Shown here: positions 53,345 to 62,494 of the stretch, piece after piece
Position numbering within the stretch: the stretch's first letter is position 1
Layout of the letters: each line of letters begins with the position of its first letter
DNA from: an uncultured cyanobacterium
Lineage (GTDB): Bacteria; Cyanobacteriota; Cyanobacteriia; Cyanobacteriales; Nostocaceae
Assembly (NCBI GenBank): GCA_903848645.1
Contig: CAINGU010000100.1
Coordinates: forward strand, 1-64,000
Direction of reading: 5' to 3'
DNA length: 64,000 nucleotides
Position numbers and translations under genes: made by a program
The notes under the pieces: model-generated
Seen by the model: the letters and a program-made list of their open reading frames with translations, nothing else
The model's database searches: none
What the model was told of the DNA's origin: nothing

Positions 53345-55579
53345 ATGAATAACTTTACTGCCATCACATCAAATTCCCATAGGAATGGAAATCCTCAACC
53401 TCAACTCTCAAATTTACCAGTTTTTTCAGCCTTTGAAGAAACATCTGATAGTGGGGATTTGCGACAAATACTGGAAATACTGAAGCGGAGATCAATCCTC
53501 ATAGCCGGAATATCTGTTGTTGTCAACAGTGCAGTTGCTTATTCAACGCTCAAACAAGAACGAATCTATCAAGGTAACTTTCAAATATTGGTTGAATCTG
53601 TCAATAATGATAACAGCTTAGGAAAGGTCAGCCTGTTAGACTCTAACATCGCTAAACCTAGTTTAGATTACGAGAGCCAAATTCAGATTCTTAAGAGTCC
53701 AGAACTGCTGCAAGGTGTTATTAAACAGTTGCAAAAATCGCATCCTGAAATCACATACAATTCTCTTATACAAGACTTAGCTATTCGTCGCCTCGGTGCA
53801 ACAAAGGTAATCGAAGTCAGCTATAAAAGCAATGACACCAAAAAAATTAAATTTGTATTAAATACAATTTCTAAGTTCTATTTAAACTATAGCCTAGACA
53901 AGCGGCAAACCAAGCTGCGTCAGGGAGTTCAGTTTACTGATAAACAGCTACCTGAGATTCAAAATCGGGTGACGCAGTTGCAAAAAGAAATGCAAATATT
54001 TCGCCAAAGATATAATTTTATTGATCCAGAAAACCAATCTCAAACCATTTCGCAGCAAATCCAATCTCTGACACAGCAACGACAAGCTGTAAATCAACAG
54101 TTAACCGCTGCGAGGGCTAATTATCTGAGTTTACAGGGAAAAGACGAACAATTAGCAGTTCTTAATAATGCACCTCTTTATCAACAGTTAATCGTCCAGC
54201 AACGCCAGTTAGATACCCAGATATCTGGAGAATTAACTAGATTCCAACCCGATAACCCAGTGATTCAAACATTAAAAGAAAAAAGAGACAACCTCTTACC
54301 TATTATTGAAAACGAGGCAAAACGGGCTTTAACTATCAAGGTGGCTGAGGCTATAATTCTACTTCAGAGAATAGAGGTAGATAGTCAACAACTAGCAGAA
54401 ACAGAACAACAACTGCAAAGAAGATTAGAGCAATTACCAGTTTTATCTCGACAATATACGGAGATTCAGCGCAATTTACAATTAGCAAATGAAAGTTTAA
54501 ATCGGTTTTTGGCTACCCGTGAACAACTACAAATAGAAGTAGCGCAAACAGAACTACCTTGGGAATTAATTCAAGCACCTACTCAACCAGAATCTCCCAT
54601 ATCACCAAATACACCACATAGTTTACTGTTAGGACTTGTGGCTAGTTCTCTAATAGGTATTGGTGCTGCCTTGATTCTAGAAAAAATTGATAATACTTAT
54701 CCAACTATGGAGAGTATTAAGGAGAAGCTCAAACTACCCTTATTAGGAACTCTTCCCTTTGATAAAAGCATATCTCATCATCCATCTCAGCATCTTAGAA
54801 ATAGTATCAGTCATCGGGAAATAATATCTGAAGATATGCCGGGAGGTATTGGTAGATTTTCTAATATGTTTAGTAGTCAATCTTCACAGAGTAGATACTA
54901 CGGACAAGGAGCATTTTGGGAATCTTTACAAGTTTTATATGGAAATATTCAACTGCTCAATTCAGACCGACCAATTCGTTCTTTAATTATTTCTTCAGCG
55001 ATGCCTGGAGATGGTAAAAGTACGGTAGCATTTCATCTTGCTCAGACAGCAACATCAATGGGGAAACGAGTATTACTGGTAGATGCTGATTTGCGTTGCT
55101 CAAAGATTCACAAATTATCAGGATTAAATAATTTGTGGGGATTAAGTAATTTAATCTCTTCAAATATAGATGTTAACCAAGTGATTCAAGAAATGTCAGC
55201 AATGAAGAATTTATCTGTGATTACGTCAGGTCCTGTACCACCCGATCCGGCTAGGTTGTTATCATCAGATAAAATGAAGCAACTGATGGACTATTTCCAT
55301 CAAAATTTTGATTTAGTGATTTATGATGTTCCCCCAATGTTGGGATTAGTAGATGTCAGACTCCTAGCACCTTACACTGATGGTCTCATGCTAGTGGTAA
55401 GAATCGGTAAAACAGATAAATCAGCACTAAAGCAAGTTCAGGATAATTTGAAACTTGCCCCTATTAATTTACTTGGTCTAGTTATTAATGGGGATAAAGC
55501 TAAGTTGCCAGGTTATGATTACTACTATAGTGATTATAACGAACGGATAAATAGTAACTCTTCTATTCAAGTGAGATAA
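53345..55579 (+). CDS. Wzc-like polysaccharide copolymerase / tyrosine autokinase, copy 2
   Basis: A 744-residue paralogue of the protein at 15051-17282, closely similar along its whole length. Wzz domain with first membrane helix near residue 50 (SILIAGISVVVNSAVAYSTL), periplasmic coiled coil, second helix LLLGLVASSLIGIGAALIL, then BY-kinase: SSAMPGDGKSTVAFHLAQT, LLVDADLRCSKIH and DLVIYDVPP. Compared with copy 1, the Walker A' arginine pair is RC and the DAPP motif is DVPP; both are conservative. The Tyr-rich tail (GYDYYYSDY) is present. Transcribed away from the locus. Confidence 0.93.
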   Translation: MNNFTAITSNSHRNGNPQPQLSNLPVFSAFEETSDSGDLRQILEILKRRSILIAGISVVVNSAVAYSTLKQERIYQGNFQILVESVNNDNSLGKVSLLDSNIAKPSLDYESQIQILKSPELLQGVIKQLQKSHPEITYNSLIQDLAIRRLGATKVIEVSYKSNDTKKIKFVLNTISKFYLNYSLDKRQTKLRQGVQFTDKQLPEIQNRVTQLQKEMQIFRQRYNFIDPENQSQTISQQIQSLTQQRQAVNQQLTAARANYLSLQGKDEQLAVLNNAPLYQQLIVQQRQLDTQISGELTRFQPDNPVIQTLKEKRDNLLPIIENEAKRALTIKVAEAIILLQRIEVDSQQLAETEQQLQRRLEQLPVLSRQYTEIQRNLQLANESLNRFLATREQLQIEVAQTELPWELIQAPTQPESPISPNTPHSLLLGLVASSLIGIGAALILEKIDNTYPTMESIKEKLKLPLLGTLPFDKSISHHPSQHLRNSISHREIISEDMPGGIGRFSNMFSSQSSQSRYYGQGAFWESLQVLYGNIQLLNSDRPIRSLIISSAMPGDGKSTVAFHLAQTATSMGKRVLLVDADLRCSKIHKLSGLNNLWGLSNLISSNIDVNQVIQEMSAMKNLSVITSGPVPPDPARLLSSDKMKQLMDYFHQNFDLVIYDVPPMLGLVDVRLLAPYTDGLMLVVRIGKTDKSALKQVQDNLKLAPINLLGLVINGDKAKLPGYDYYYSDYNERINSNSSIQVR

Positions 55580-55616
55580 AACCTTTATCAATTTATCCGC
55601 TTTTAAGCTACCTAAC

Positions 55617-56867
55617 CTACCTTTTCAACAACCGCCGTCGCAAATTATCCAACGCTGCATTTGCACTTACATAACGAATTAAAGACCGTCCGCGAATCGT
55701 TCCTAAGCGATGTTCAAAACTAGCTACTTCATCTCCAGGTCCGGCTAAACCAATATAGACTAAACCTACTGGCTTGGTTTCGGTTCCTCCACTCGGTCCA
55801 GCAATGCCCGTAATACTTAATCCCCAAGTAGTGGAAAGACGACTTTTCACACCGATAGCCATTTGTTCGGCTACAGTTGCACTCACTGCGCCAAATTTCT
55901 CTAAATCCTCTGGGTTAACTCCTAACAATCCCACTTTCACAGAATTGTCGTAGGAAATTACCCCACCCCAAAAGTAATCAGAACTACCGGAAATTTCCGT
56001 TAACATTTGCCCCAGTCCTCCACCAGTGCAAGATTCTGCCACTGAGAGGGTTTCCCCTGAAGACCGTAATAAATCACCAATTACAGCAGCTAAGGTATCA
56101 TCATCAGCACCGTAATAATCTAAACCGGCAATTTCTATCAGTTGTTTTTCAATGGGTGCAATTAAAGCCTCTGCGGCTGTTGCGTCCGCAGCTTTAGCCG
56201 AAACTCTCAGCCTGACTTCTCCCTTACCTGCATAGGGGGCTACAGTGGGATTGGTTAAGTCAAAATAAGTAGCTACTTTTTCTGCTAAAGCTGATTCACC
56301 AATGCCCCAAAATCTTAAACTGCGGCTATAAATAATTTCTTTTCCCCAACCTTGACTTTTAAGAAAAGGTACAGCGGTTTCTGACCACATTCGATACATT
56401 TCGCTGGGAACACCAGGAAAGGTAAATATAGTTAATCCAGTCCGGGGTTGCCAAATAATCCCTGGTGCTGTTCCTGTGGGGTTGGGTAGAATTTCTGCAC
56501 CTTGGGGAATTAAAGCTTGTTTGCGATTATTGGGAGACATGACTCGTCCCCGTTGGGCAAATTTTTCGGCGATATCTTCGACAATATCGGCTCGTTCTAC
56601 TAAAGGAACACCAAAAAAATCAGCTATGGTTTCACAGGTGAGATCATCGGGTGTGGGGCCTAAACCACCTGTAAAAATGAGAATTTCTACTCTGGAAGCA
56701 GCAATTTCGATCACTTCTTTGAGTCTTTCTGGATTATCCCCGACTACGGTTTGATAATAGTGGGGAATGCCTAACTGGGCTAATTCTTTGGCAAGATATT
56801 GAGCGTTGCTGTTGAGGATATCTCCCAGCAGCATTTCTGTACCAACACAAATAATTTCTGCACTCAT
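55617..56867 (-). CDS. cinA: CinA family protein (competence/damage-inducible; nicotinamide-nucleotide amidase domain)
   Basis: Two-domain protein. The N-terminal half is a MoaB/MogA-like COG1058 domain (AEIICVGTEMLLGDILNSNAQYL, IFTGGLGPTPDDLTCE), and the C-terminal half is the CinA amidase domain (SVAESCTGGGLGQMLTEISGSSDYF, GIAGPSGGTETKPVGLVYIG) that deamidates NMN. I choose the start at 56867 (MSAEIICVG), giving 416 residues, the usual family length; the longer frame from 56936 translates a heptamer repeat (LFPVPYSLFPIP). Confidence 0.95.
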   Translation of the reverse strand: MSAEIICVGTEMLLGDILNSNAQYLAKELAQLGIPHYYQTVVGDNPERLKEVIEIAASRVEILIFTGGLGPTPDDLTCETIADFFGVPLVERADIVEDIAEKFAQRGRVMSPNNRKQALIPQGAEILPNPTGTAPGIIWQPRTGLTIFTFPGVPSEMYRMWSETAVPFLKSQGWGKEIIYSRSLRFWGIGESALAEKVATYFDLTNPTVAPYAGKGEVRLRVSAKAADATAAEALIAPIEKQLIEIAGLDYYGADDDTLAAVIGDLLRSSGETLSVAESCTGGGLGQMLTEISGSSDYFWGGVISYDNSVKVGLLGVNPEDLEKFGAVSATVAEQMAIGVKSRLSTTWGLSITGIAGPSGGTETKPVGLVYIGLAGPGDEVASFEHRLGTIRGRSLIRYVSANAALDNLRRRLLKR

Positions 56868-56868
56868 A

Positions 56869-56962
56869 GGGATTGGGAATAGGGAATAGGGAACAGGGAA
56901 TAGGAAACAGGTTTTGGATTTTAGATAATAATCCAAAATCCAAAATCTAAAATCTAAAATTC
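56869..56962. repeat. Heptamer tandem repeats between cinA and glyA
   Basis: A GGGAATA/GGGAACA block (about 56873-56905) is followed by ATTTTAG/ATCCAAA/ATCTAAA blocks (about 56914-56960). Both are short tandemly repeated families; the first overlaps the apparent N-terminal extension of cinA. Confidence 0.8.
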
Positions 56963-56963
56963 T

Positions 56964-58247
56964 CTACGCTAGGGCTGGTACAGGAATTTCTAGATGGGGA
57001 TATAGTGGGAAGCGATCGCACAATGCAGCCACTCTTTTCAGACAATCAGCCGTTACTATCTCTGAATCTGGAGAAAGTAAACGATCTGCAATAATATTCC
57101 CAATTTCCGTAAATTCTGCCACACCTAAACCTCTTGTAGTCATAGCAGGTGAACCTAATCTTAAACCACTGGTAACAAAAGGTGATTCAGGATCAAAAGG
57201 AACTGTATTCTTATTCGCAGTAATATTAACGGTGCTGACTAGCTGATCACCTTTTTTCCCAGTCATAGCAATAGAACGTAAATCTACTAACATTAAGTGA
57301 TTATCCGTGCCATTGGATACGAGCTTGAATCCTCTATTTTGTAGTTGGGTAGCTAAAGCGCGAGCATTTTCAATTACTTGCCCAGAATAAGTTGTAAACT
57401 CAGGTTTGAGAGCTTCCCCAAAAGCTACAGCTTTACCAGCAATGACGTGTTCTAGTGGTCCACCTTGAGTACCGGGGAAAACTGATTTATCCAGCTTTTT
57501 ACCCAATTCTGCATCACGAGTCAAAATTAAGCCACCACGAGGTCCACGTAAGGTTTTATGGGTTGTGGTGGTAACGACATCACAATAAGGCAGGGGGTTG
57601 GGATGATGACCGGTAGCGACTAAACCAGCAATGTGAGCAATATCTGCAAGTAAGTAAGCGCCAACTTCATCAGCAATGCTGCGGAATTTTTCAAAATCAA
57701 TAATCCGAGGATAAGCTGAATACCCACAAATCAACAGTTTAGGCCGTTCTTTGATAGCTAAATCACGAATTTGGTCATAGTCTAATTGTTCGGTTTCTTT
57801 GCTTACGCCATAATGACGGACTTGAAACCATTTACCAGAAACGTTCACTGGTGAACCGTGGGTGAGGTGTCCACCGTGGGACAAGTCCATACCCATAATT
57901 GTGTCCCCTGGTTGCAGCAGGGTCAAAAAGACCGCAAAATTAGCTTGTGCGCCGGAATGGGGTTGAACATTGGCATGAGCAGCACCAAATAACTGTTTAG
58001 CCCGGTCAATGGCTATTTGTTCAATTTTGTCAACAAATTCGCAACCACCATAGTAGCGTTTACCTGGTAGTCCTTCGGCATATTTGTTGGTTAATACTGA
58101 GCCTTGGGCAGCTAATACGGCAGCGGAGGTAAAGTTTTCACTAGCAATTAATTCCAAGTGGTCACGTTGACGTTGTAGTTCTTGGTTAATTAGTTCGTTA
58201 ATGGCAGGATCGGAGTTTTTTAAGAGGTCTGAGTTAGTTTTTGTCAC
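56964..58247 (-). CDS. glyA: Serine hydroxymethyltransferase
   Basis: PLP enzyme interconverting serine and glycine with tetrahydrofolate; supplies one-carbon units and works in photorespiratory glycine/serine metabolism. 427 residues. [14 protein letters not shown] (about 32-45), [10 protein letters not shown] and the PLP-lysine segment [19 protein letters not shown] with Lys231. All standard motifs intact. The next gene downstream, cinA, starts after a 96-bp repeat-filled gap. Confidence 0.98.
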   Translation of the reverse strand: MTKTNSDLLKNSDPAINELINQELQRQRDHLELIASENFTSAAVLAAQGSVLTNKYAEGLPGKRYYGGCEFVDKIEQIAIDRAKQLFGAAHANVQPHSGAQANFAVFLTLLQPGDTIMGMDLSHGGHLTHGSPVNVSGKWFQVRHYGVSKETEQLDYDQIRDLAIKERPKLLICGYSAYPRIIDFEKFRSIADEVGAYLLADIAHIAGLVATGHHPNPLPYCDVVTTTTHKTLRGPRGGLILTRDAELGKKLDKSVFPGTQGGPLEHVIAGKAVAFGEALKPEFTTYSGQVIENARALATQLQNRGFKLVSNGTDNHLMLVDLRSIAMTGKKGDQLVSTVNITANKNTVPFDPESPFVTSGLRLGSPAMTTRGLGVAEFTEIGNIIADRLLSPDSEIVTADCLKRVAALCDRFPLYPHLEIPVPALA

Positions 58248-58555
58248 GGTTATTATCCTTATGGCAGTTGATGAAAACGGAAATTGGGGTTAAACCTAGT
58301 ATCAAAGTTACAAATCAGGCAACTTTTTTATTATAAGAATTTAGACTGAAAACCTTTGAAAACTGGGAATGTCATTCTGTAAGAATGGCTGACTCTAATT
58401 AACGTGGCAGTCTAAACTTATGTATTAATTTGTACTCAAATTAACAAAAGTCTTAAATATACAAGATACAATAAAACCAGATTGTACAGTTAGCAACTTT
58501 TCTTTATTGTCAGCATTTTTGGAGATTGCTTTATTGAGAAGAAGGAGGGGTTGAG
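58248..58555. other. Divergent intergenic region glyA / small Cys protein
   Basis: 308 AT-rich bases between divergent genes, expected to carry both promoters. I see no ORF or structured RNA. A strong ribosome-binding site (AAGGAGG) lies at its right end. Confidence 0.4.
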
Positions 58556-58753
58556 ATGTTAGTCATTTTAATGGACAATCAAATCCTTAGCCCTGAGAAG
58601 GTTTGTCAGTCTTGTTTACTGGCAACTAACAGTGGACAACCTCGCTGGGGTGGAGGTAAACTACGCTGTGGTCAAGCAATTAATAAATTTACTGAACAAC
58701 AACCAGATCAATACGAGTGTATGATGGGCTTTCGTGTTGCTATTATAGAATAA
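58556..58753 (+). CDS. Small cysteine-containing conserved protein
   Basis: A 65-residue protein with CxxC (Cys17, Cys20) and two more cysteines at 38 and 55 (KLRCGQAI; DQYECMMGF), which could bind a metal. I recognise the core SPEKVCQSCLLA...GQPRW as a conserved cyanobacterial hypothetical. A strong Shine-Dalgarno (AAGGAGG) fits the ATG at 58556; an internal ATG at 58571 would be too far from it. Function unknown. Confidence 0.75.
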   Translation: MLVILMDNQILSPEKVCQSCLLATNSGQPRWGGGKLRCGQAINKFTEQQPDQYECMMGFRVAIIE

Positions 58754-58770
58754 TTGGATTTGCCAGCAAG

Positions 58771-58943
58771 GTCACTCGATTTTGGATTTTGGATTTTGGA
58801 TTGACTCCACCAAACAAGTGTAGAAGCTCGAAGATTTTGGATTTGGGATTTACGTTAGCGAAGCGTACGCAGCGCAGCGAGTATTTTTCTGTCTTGAAGG
58901 ACGGGGGGCTGTACCAAGTTTTTTTAATCTAAAATCTAAAATT
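58771..58943 (+). repeat. Dispersed ~180 bp repeat, copy 2
   Basis: Opposite-orientation copy of the element at 5044-5228, about 54 kb away. Shared blocks include GTCACTCGATTTTGG, GACTCCACCAAACAAGTGTAG, GGGATTTACGTTAGCGAAGC with a GCGTACGC centre, and a CGTCTTGAAGGACGG-type hairpin, ending in TCTAAAA heptamers. Both copies are intergenic. Small ORFs within it are not conserved between copies. Confidence 0.8.
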
Positions 58944-59010
58944 ACCGGTCAAGCATCTGCGTTATCCTAAGCTCAATAGATATTCAAATTTAGCCACAGG
59001 AGAACACAAA

Positions 59011-59490
59011 ATGTCTTGGCGCGGGTCTACAACTTTCCCTGATCGAATTTTCGCGTGTTTACCTTATCTACTGCCTTTAATTGACAGTCTAGTCTTTGGT
59101 AGTTTTTTGTTTAGACAGTTTCCATTACTTCAAGTCTTGCTTCTGCCACTGCAACCAGTGCTAATTATTTACGGTAGTTTAGGGCAAATTGGTCAAATAA
59201 TTGTGTTTTTTGCCTTGTTTGCCTTGGTGGTGAGAAACGAAAAAATCAATCATTTCATTCGTTTCAACACAATGCAAGCAATTCTTTTAGATATTGTTAT
59301 ATTTTTGTGTTCCATATTACTGCGAATTTTGACTCCGATTCCTGGGGCTGGGTTTGCGATAGAGACTATAGCCAATACGATCTTTTTAGGTATTTTGGCA
59401 TCTGTTGTCTATTCTGTGTTCCAGTCTTTAAATGGCCGTTATGCGGAAATTCCGACAATTTCCGATGCAGTGCATATGCAAGTACGCTAA
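59011..59490 (+). CDS. Tic20 family protein (Ycf60-like)
   Basis: A 159-residue membrane protein with four hydrophobic helices: FACLPYLLPLIDSLVFGSFL, IGQIIVFFALFALVV, NTMQAILLDIVIFLCSILL and IANTIFLGILASVVYSVFQ. The motif KINHFIRFNTMQAIL is characteristic of Tic20, the chloroplast inner-envelope import channel component whose cyanobacterial homologue has no settled function. A good AGGAG ribosome-binding site precedes the ATG. Confidence 0.9.
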   Translation: MSWRGSTTFPDRIFACLPYLLPLIDSLVFGSFLFRQFPLLQVLLLPLQPVLIIYGSLGQIGQIIVFFALFALVVRNEKINHFIRFNTMQAILLDIVIFLCSILLRILTPIPGAGFAIETIANTIFLGILASVVYSVFQSLNGRYAEIPTISDAVHMQVR

Positions 59491-59493
59491 GAA

Positions 59494-60267
59494 TTAACGT
59501 TGAATAACTGTGTTTTCTAGGCGACCAATCCCTTCTATTTCTATGCGGATGCGATCGCCTATTTGCAAAGCCCCTACCCCCATAGGCGTACCAGTTAATA
59601 CTATATCCCCAGGTAATAGAGTCATCACTTGACTGATATAAGACACTAGAAAATCTGGGGAAAATACCATTTGATCAATACAGGCAGATTGGACTGGATG
59701 AGGATGATCATTCAAAAATGTCTGTAATTTAGCTCCTGGGTTTAATTCTCGGACAATCCAAGGACCCAGAGGACAAAAAGTATCAAAACCTTTGGCTCTT
59801 GTCCATTGGGGATCTTTTTTTTGTAAATCCCTGGCTGTGACATCATTGGCGATGGTATAACCCCAAATTTTACTTTGGGCTTGGGCTGGGGTACAATCAC
59901 TTGTGCGATCGCCAATCACTAAGGCTAATTCTCCTTCATAATCTACCCTTTGAGACTGATAGGGATACTTAATTTCGCTTTCTGATGCAATTACAGATGT
60001 GGGCGGTTTGAAAAAAATTAACGGTTCAGCGGGTACAGGTGTTCCCATTTCCGCTGCATGATCAGCATAATTCTTGCCTACTGCCACAATTTTGGAAGGC
60101 GCACAGGGGGCTAGAATTGTGTAACAGTTGGGTTCGAGAATTAAATCCGTAGGTTGACCATCTAACCAAGGAGGAGCATCTAGCACTTCTACATTCTGGG
60201 ACAACTGGAGCAACCCATAATAAATTTTCCCTTCTTGACTTTGAACTCGCACATATCGCTGCGCCAT
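59494..60267 (-). CDS. Fumarylacetoacetate hydrolase (FAH) family protein
   Basis: A 257-residue FAH-fold enzyme of the acylpyruvase/oxaloacetate decarboxylase-like type. N-terminal ~50-residue cap, then KIVAVGKNYADHAAEMG, FFKPPTSV, and the metal-binding DYEGELALVIG followed by GYTIANDVTARDLQKKDPQW and the C-terminal GDIVLTGTPMGVGAL. Substrate cannot be assigned. Convergent with the Tic20-like gene with only three bases between stops. Confidence 0.92.
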   Translation of the reverse strand: MAQRYVRVQSQEGKIYYGLLQLSQNVEVLDAPPWLDGQPTDLILEPNCYTILAPCAPSKIVAVGKNYADHAAEMGTPVPAEPLIFFKPPTSVIASESEIKYPYQSQRVDYEGELALVIGDRTSDCTPAQAQSKIWGYTIANDVTARDLQKKDPQWTRAKGFDTFCPLGPWIVRELNPGAKLQTFLNDHPHPVQSACIDQMVFSPDFLVSYISQVMTLLPGDIVLTGTPMGVGALQIGDRIRIEIEGIGRLENTVIQR

Positions 60268-60562
60268 AATCTTGACAAATATCCTTAAATATGATTCTTC
60301 AGGAGAATGTAGTTAATGATTACCACGAAAAACTGGTAAGATTATAAGAATGTTAGCTGAAAACTTGATAAATTTAGTCTAAAAATAAAGTTTAGCAGCT
60401 AGACAAATATGGCTGAAAATTGTGTTAATGTGGAATGGCTAAAAAATTGTCAAAATTCCTTGCTGCTTGAGATGTTGACCCATAAAAGTATCGCTCATAG
60501 CAATATTTGTACAAATTAACATTAGCAGCCATTTTGTCCAAAAGGTTAATTAAAGAAAGAAT

Positions 60563-60889
60563 ATGACCACAGTTTACGAAACCATGTATATCCTGCGTCC
60601 TGACTTGGGTGATGAGCAGGTAGTACAACAAATTGCCAAATACGAAAACTTGATTCGTGAACACGGTGCTGAGAATATTGAAATTCAAAACCGTGGTAAG
60701 CGTCGTCTCGCTTATGAAATTCAAAAGCATCGTGATGGCGTTTATGTTCAACTCAACTACACAGGACCGGGAACTGTGATTGCGATCATGGAACGCGCTA
60801 TGCGATTGAGCGAAGAAGTGATTCGCTATATGACAGTTAAGCAAGACGTTCCCAAAGAAAAACCAGAAGAAGAAGTTGTAGCAGCTTAA
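60563..60889 (+). CDS. rpsF: 30S ribosomal protein S6
   Basis: Small-subunit protein that binds the central domain of 16S rRNA with S18. 108 residues, starting [19 protein letters not shown], with [24 protein letters not shown] and [12 protein letters not shown] short acidic tail (KPEEEVVAA) follows. It stands alone, without rpsR or ssb next to it. A hairpin lies 37 bases downstream. Confidence 0.98.
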   Translation: MTTVYETMYILRPDLGDEQVVQQIAKYENLIREHGAENIEIQNRGKRRLAYEIQKHRDGVYVQLNYTGPGTVIAIMERAMRLSEEVIRYMTVKQDVPKEKPEEEVVAA

Positions 60890-60925
60890 TAACAACGTTT
60901 ACCACTGTTGTAAATTAGGATTTCA

Positions 60926-60949
60926 GCAGTATGGTTTTCGCCATGCTGC
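60926..60949 (+). terminator. Hairpin downstream of rpsF
   Basis: GCAGTATGG pairs with CCATGCTGC (one G-U pair) around a six-base loop. It is suitably placed for an rpsF terminator, although no clear T-run follows directly. Confidence 0.5.
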
Positions 60950-61070
60950 ACCATCAGAAATTTAATAATTTAATTCTTTAATTCTTTTACTCAAATTTCT
61001 CAGTATGTGATAAAATCGGCGCAAGTCGAGAATCAAGTATAACTGTATATATATTAAGTAAGAGCTTTAA

Positions 61071-61637
61071 GTGACTGTGAGCGAATCTGATATACCAAAC
61101 ATCCAAGAACTGTCTACCGAAATATCTCAGTTGCATCAAGAGTTGCAACTGCGAGATCAATTAGTGCAGCAGTTGTCTCAAGAACTATTTCGGCTAGTCA
61201 AGGGTAATACTAATTTTACACCCCCAAAATCCGAGCCAGAGATAGATTTGAGCCAATTGCAGGCGTTAAGAGATCAACTCCAAGCTGTGGAACAGCAGGT
61301 GACGTTCTATCAAGAGCAAATTACGAATCGTGATACTGAGATTTACGAACTACGACAGTCAGTGCAAGAGCTAACTGATCGGAGTAGAATGCTGGAGCAG
61401 GTAGTACAAGAATTGCCCCAAATTTACCGTCGTAAGTTTGAGGAACGCATGACACCAGTGCGAGATAAAGTAACAATGCTACAACGGGAAAATCGCCAAT
61501 TGCAAGCCGAATTGCAAAGTGTTAGTTATCGTTTAGCACTGAAAAACCGCTACACAAATCATGGCGGTATTGATTTACCTACTTTTCCTCGTTCAGAAGT
61601 TGCACCAAATAATATGTCTGCTCCTCAGAACGCCTAA
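61071..61637 (+). CDS. Coiled-coil protein of unknown function
   Basis: A 188-residue protein starting with GTG. Nearly all of residues 10-160 is heptad-rich coiled coil (ELSTEISQLHQELQLRDQLVQQL; QLRDQLQAVEQQVTFYQEQI; LQRENRQLQAELQSVSYRL), broken at about 40-55. No membrane segment or enzyme motif. I recognise no family. Followed by a terminator-like hairpin, so it is probably a single-gene unit. Confidence 0.72.
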   Translation: MTVSESDIPNIQELSTEISQLHQELQLRDQLVQQLSQELFRLVKGNTNFTPPKSEPEIDLSQLQALRDQLQAVEQQVTFYQEQITNRDTEIYELRQSVQELTDRSRMLEQVVQELPQIYRRKFEERMTPVRDKVTMLQRENRQLQAELQSVSYRLALKNRYTNHGGIDLPTFPRSEVAPNNMSAPQNA

Positions 61638-61685
61638 AATTTGTGACTGTATTGGTAAAATTTGAATTCAATCAAGACTATAATT

Positions 61686-61717
61686 CCGCAGTACCTGTAT
61701 TTTTGCAGATGCTGCGG
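61686..61717 (+). terminator. Terminator-like hairpin after the coiled-coil gene
   Basis: CCGCAG (61686-61691) pairs with CTGCGG (61712-61717), with a nested CTG/CAG stem, followed by GTTTTAGG. Moderate strength. Confidence 0.5.
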
Positions 61718-61749
61718 GTTTTAGGTATTTGTCAGGAAAATTCTCCAGA

Positions 61750-62103
61750 TTAGCTTGCTAATACTAGCGGTTGATCTTCAACAGAGGCAAAAATATCTTC
61801 ATATTTGGGGAAAATTTCAAATACTGAATCAAGTTGGGTAAGTTCCAAAATCACTTTGACTGGAGGGTTAACATTGCAAAGAACTAATCTGCATCCAGTT
61901 TGACGCGCTGCTTTGAGTCCTTTGACTAGAGGGACTAATCCAGAACTATCCATGAAATCCACTGCTGCTAAATCTATAACCCAGAGTTGGTGATGCTGAG
62001 GTTTTATTTCAGCCATCTGTTCGCTCAAGACTGTACCACTATCCAGGTTTATACTACCTTGGGGTTTGAACAAAATCACTTGGCGTTCTTGTGTAAGAGT
62101 CAT
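61750..62103 (-). CDS. STAS-domain protein (anti-sigma factor antagonist-like)
   Basis: A 117-residue single STAS domain, of the SpoIIAA type, which usually binds and sequesters an anti-sigma kinase depending on phosphorylation of a conserved serine. The phosphosite region is VDFMDSSGLVPLVKGLKAA at about residue 50, with both serines present. No partner kinase or phosphatase is adjacent. Confidence 0.9.
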   Translation of the reverse strand: MTLTQERQVILFKPQGSINLDSGTVLSEQMAEIKPQHHQLWVIDLAAVDFMDSSGLVPLVKGLKAARQTGCRLVLCNVNPPVKVILELTQLDSVFEIFPKYEDIFASVEDQPLVLAS

Positions 62104-62494
62104 AAATTTAACTTAGTATTTGAAAAACAAAAGAAAGAGAAAATTGACATCAATACTGTTTATACTTCAACAACAAAACTACTGTTTTCGTAAAGTTATG
62201 GGAATTTATAGTAGTGGCGTTGAGAAAGGGGTTTCAGTATTTATGCCGTATAATTTGTGATATATTTCTCTAGTATAAGCATAGTTCGCTGGTAATTTCG
62301 GTAGCAAACTTATCATTTATGAAATTTCTATAACTTATTTAGAGTTTTATAACTAAATGTGAAGGAGTTAGGAGTCAGGAAGAAGAGGAAGAAGAGGAAG
62401 AAGAGGGAGTTATTGTAGCGGTTTGATTGACAGCCTAGCCAAAAGCAAGCAAAGATATGGTAAAGGTAAAAATTTGTAAACTCGGTGGTGCTGG
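62104..62494. other. Intergenic region with a 9-bp tandem repeat
   Basis: 391 bases between divergent STAS and DedA genes, expected to hold both promoters. A perfect GAAGAAGAG x3 repeat occupies 62379-62405. No ORF that I can support. Confidence 0.5.

Noticed and set aside
56868-56936. Longer start for cinA
   Set aside because: The additional 23 residues are the translation of GGGAATA-type heptamer repeats; family homology begins at MSAEIICVG.
58717-58932. 71-codon plus-strand ORF after the small Cys protein
   Set aside because: It overlaps the end of that gene in another frame and is otherwise translated dispersed repeat and heptamers; the other repeat copy does not keep the frame.
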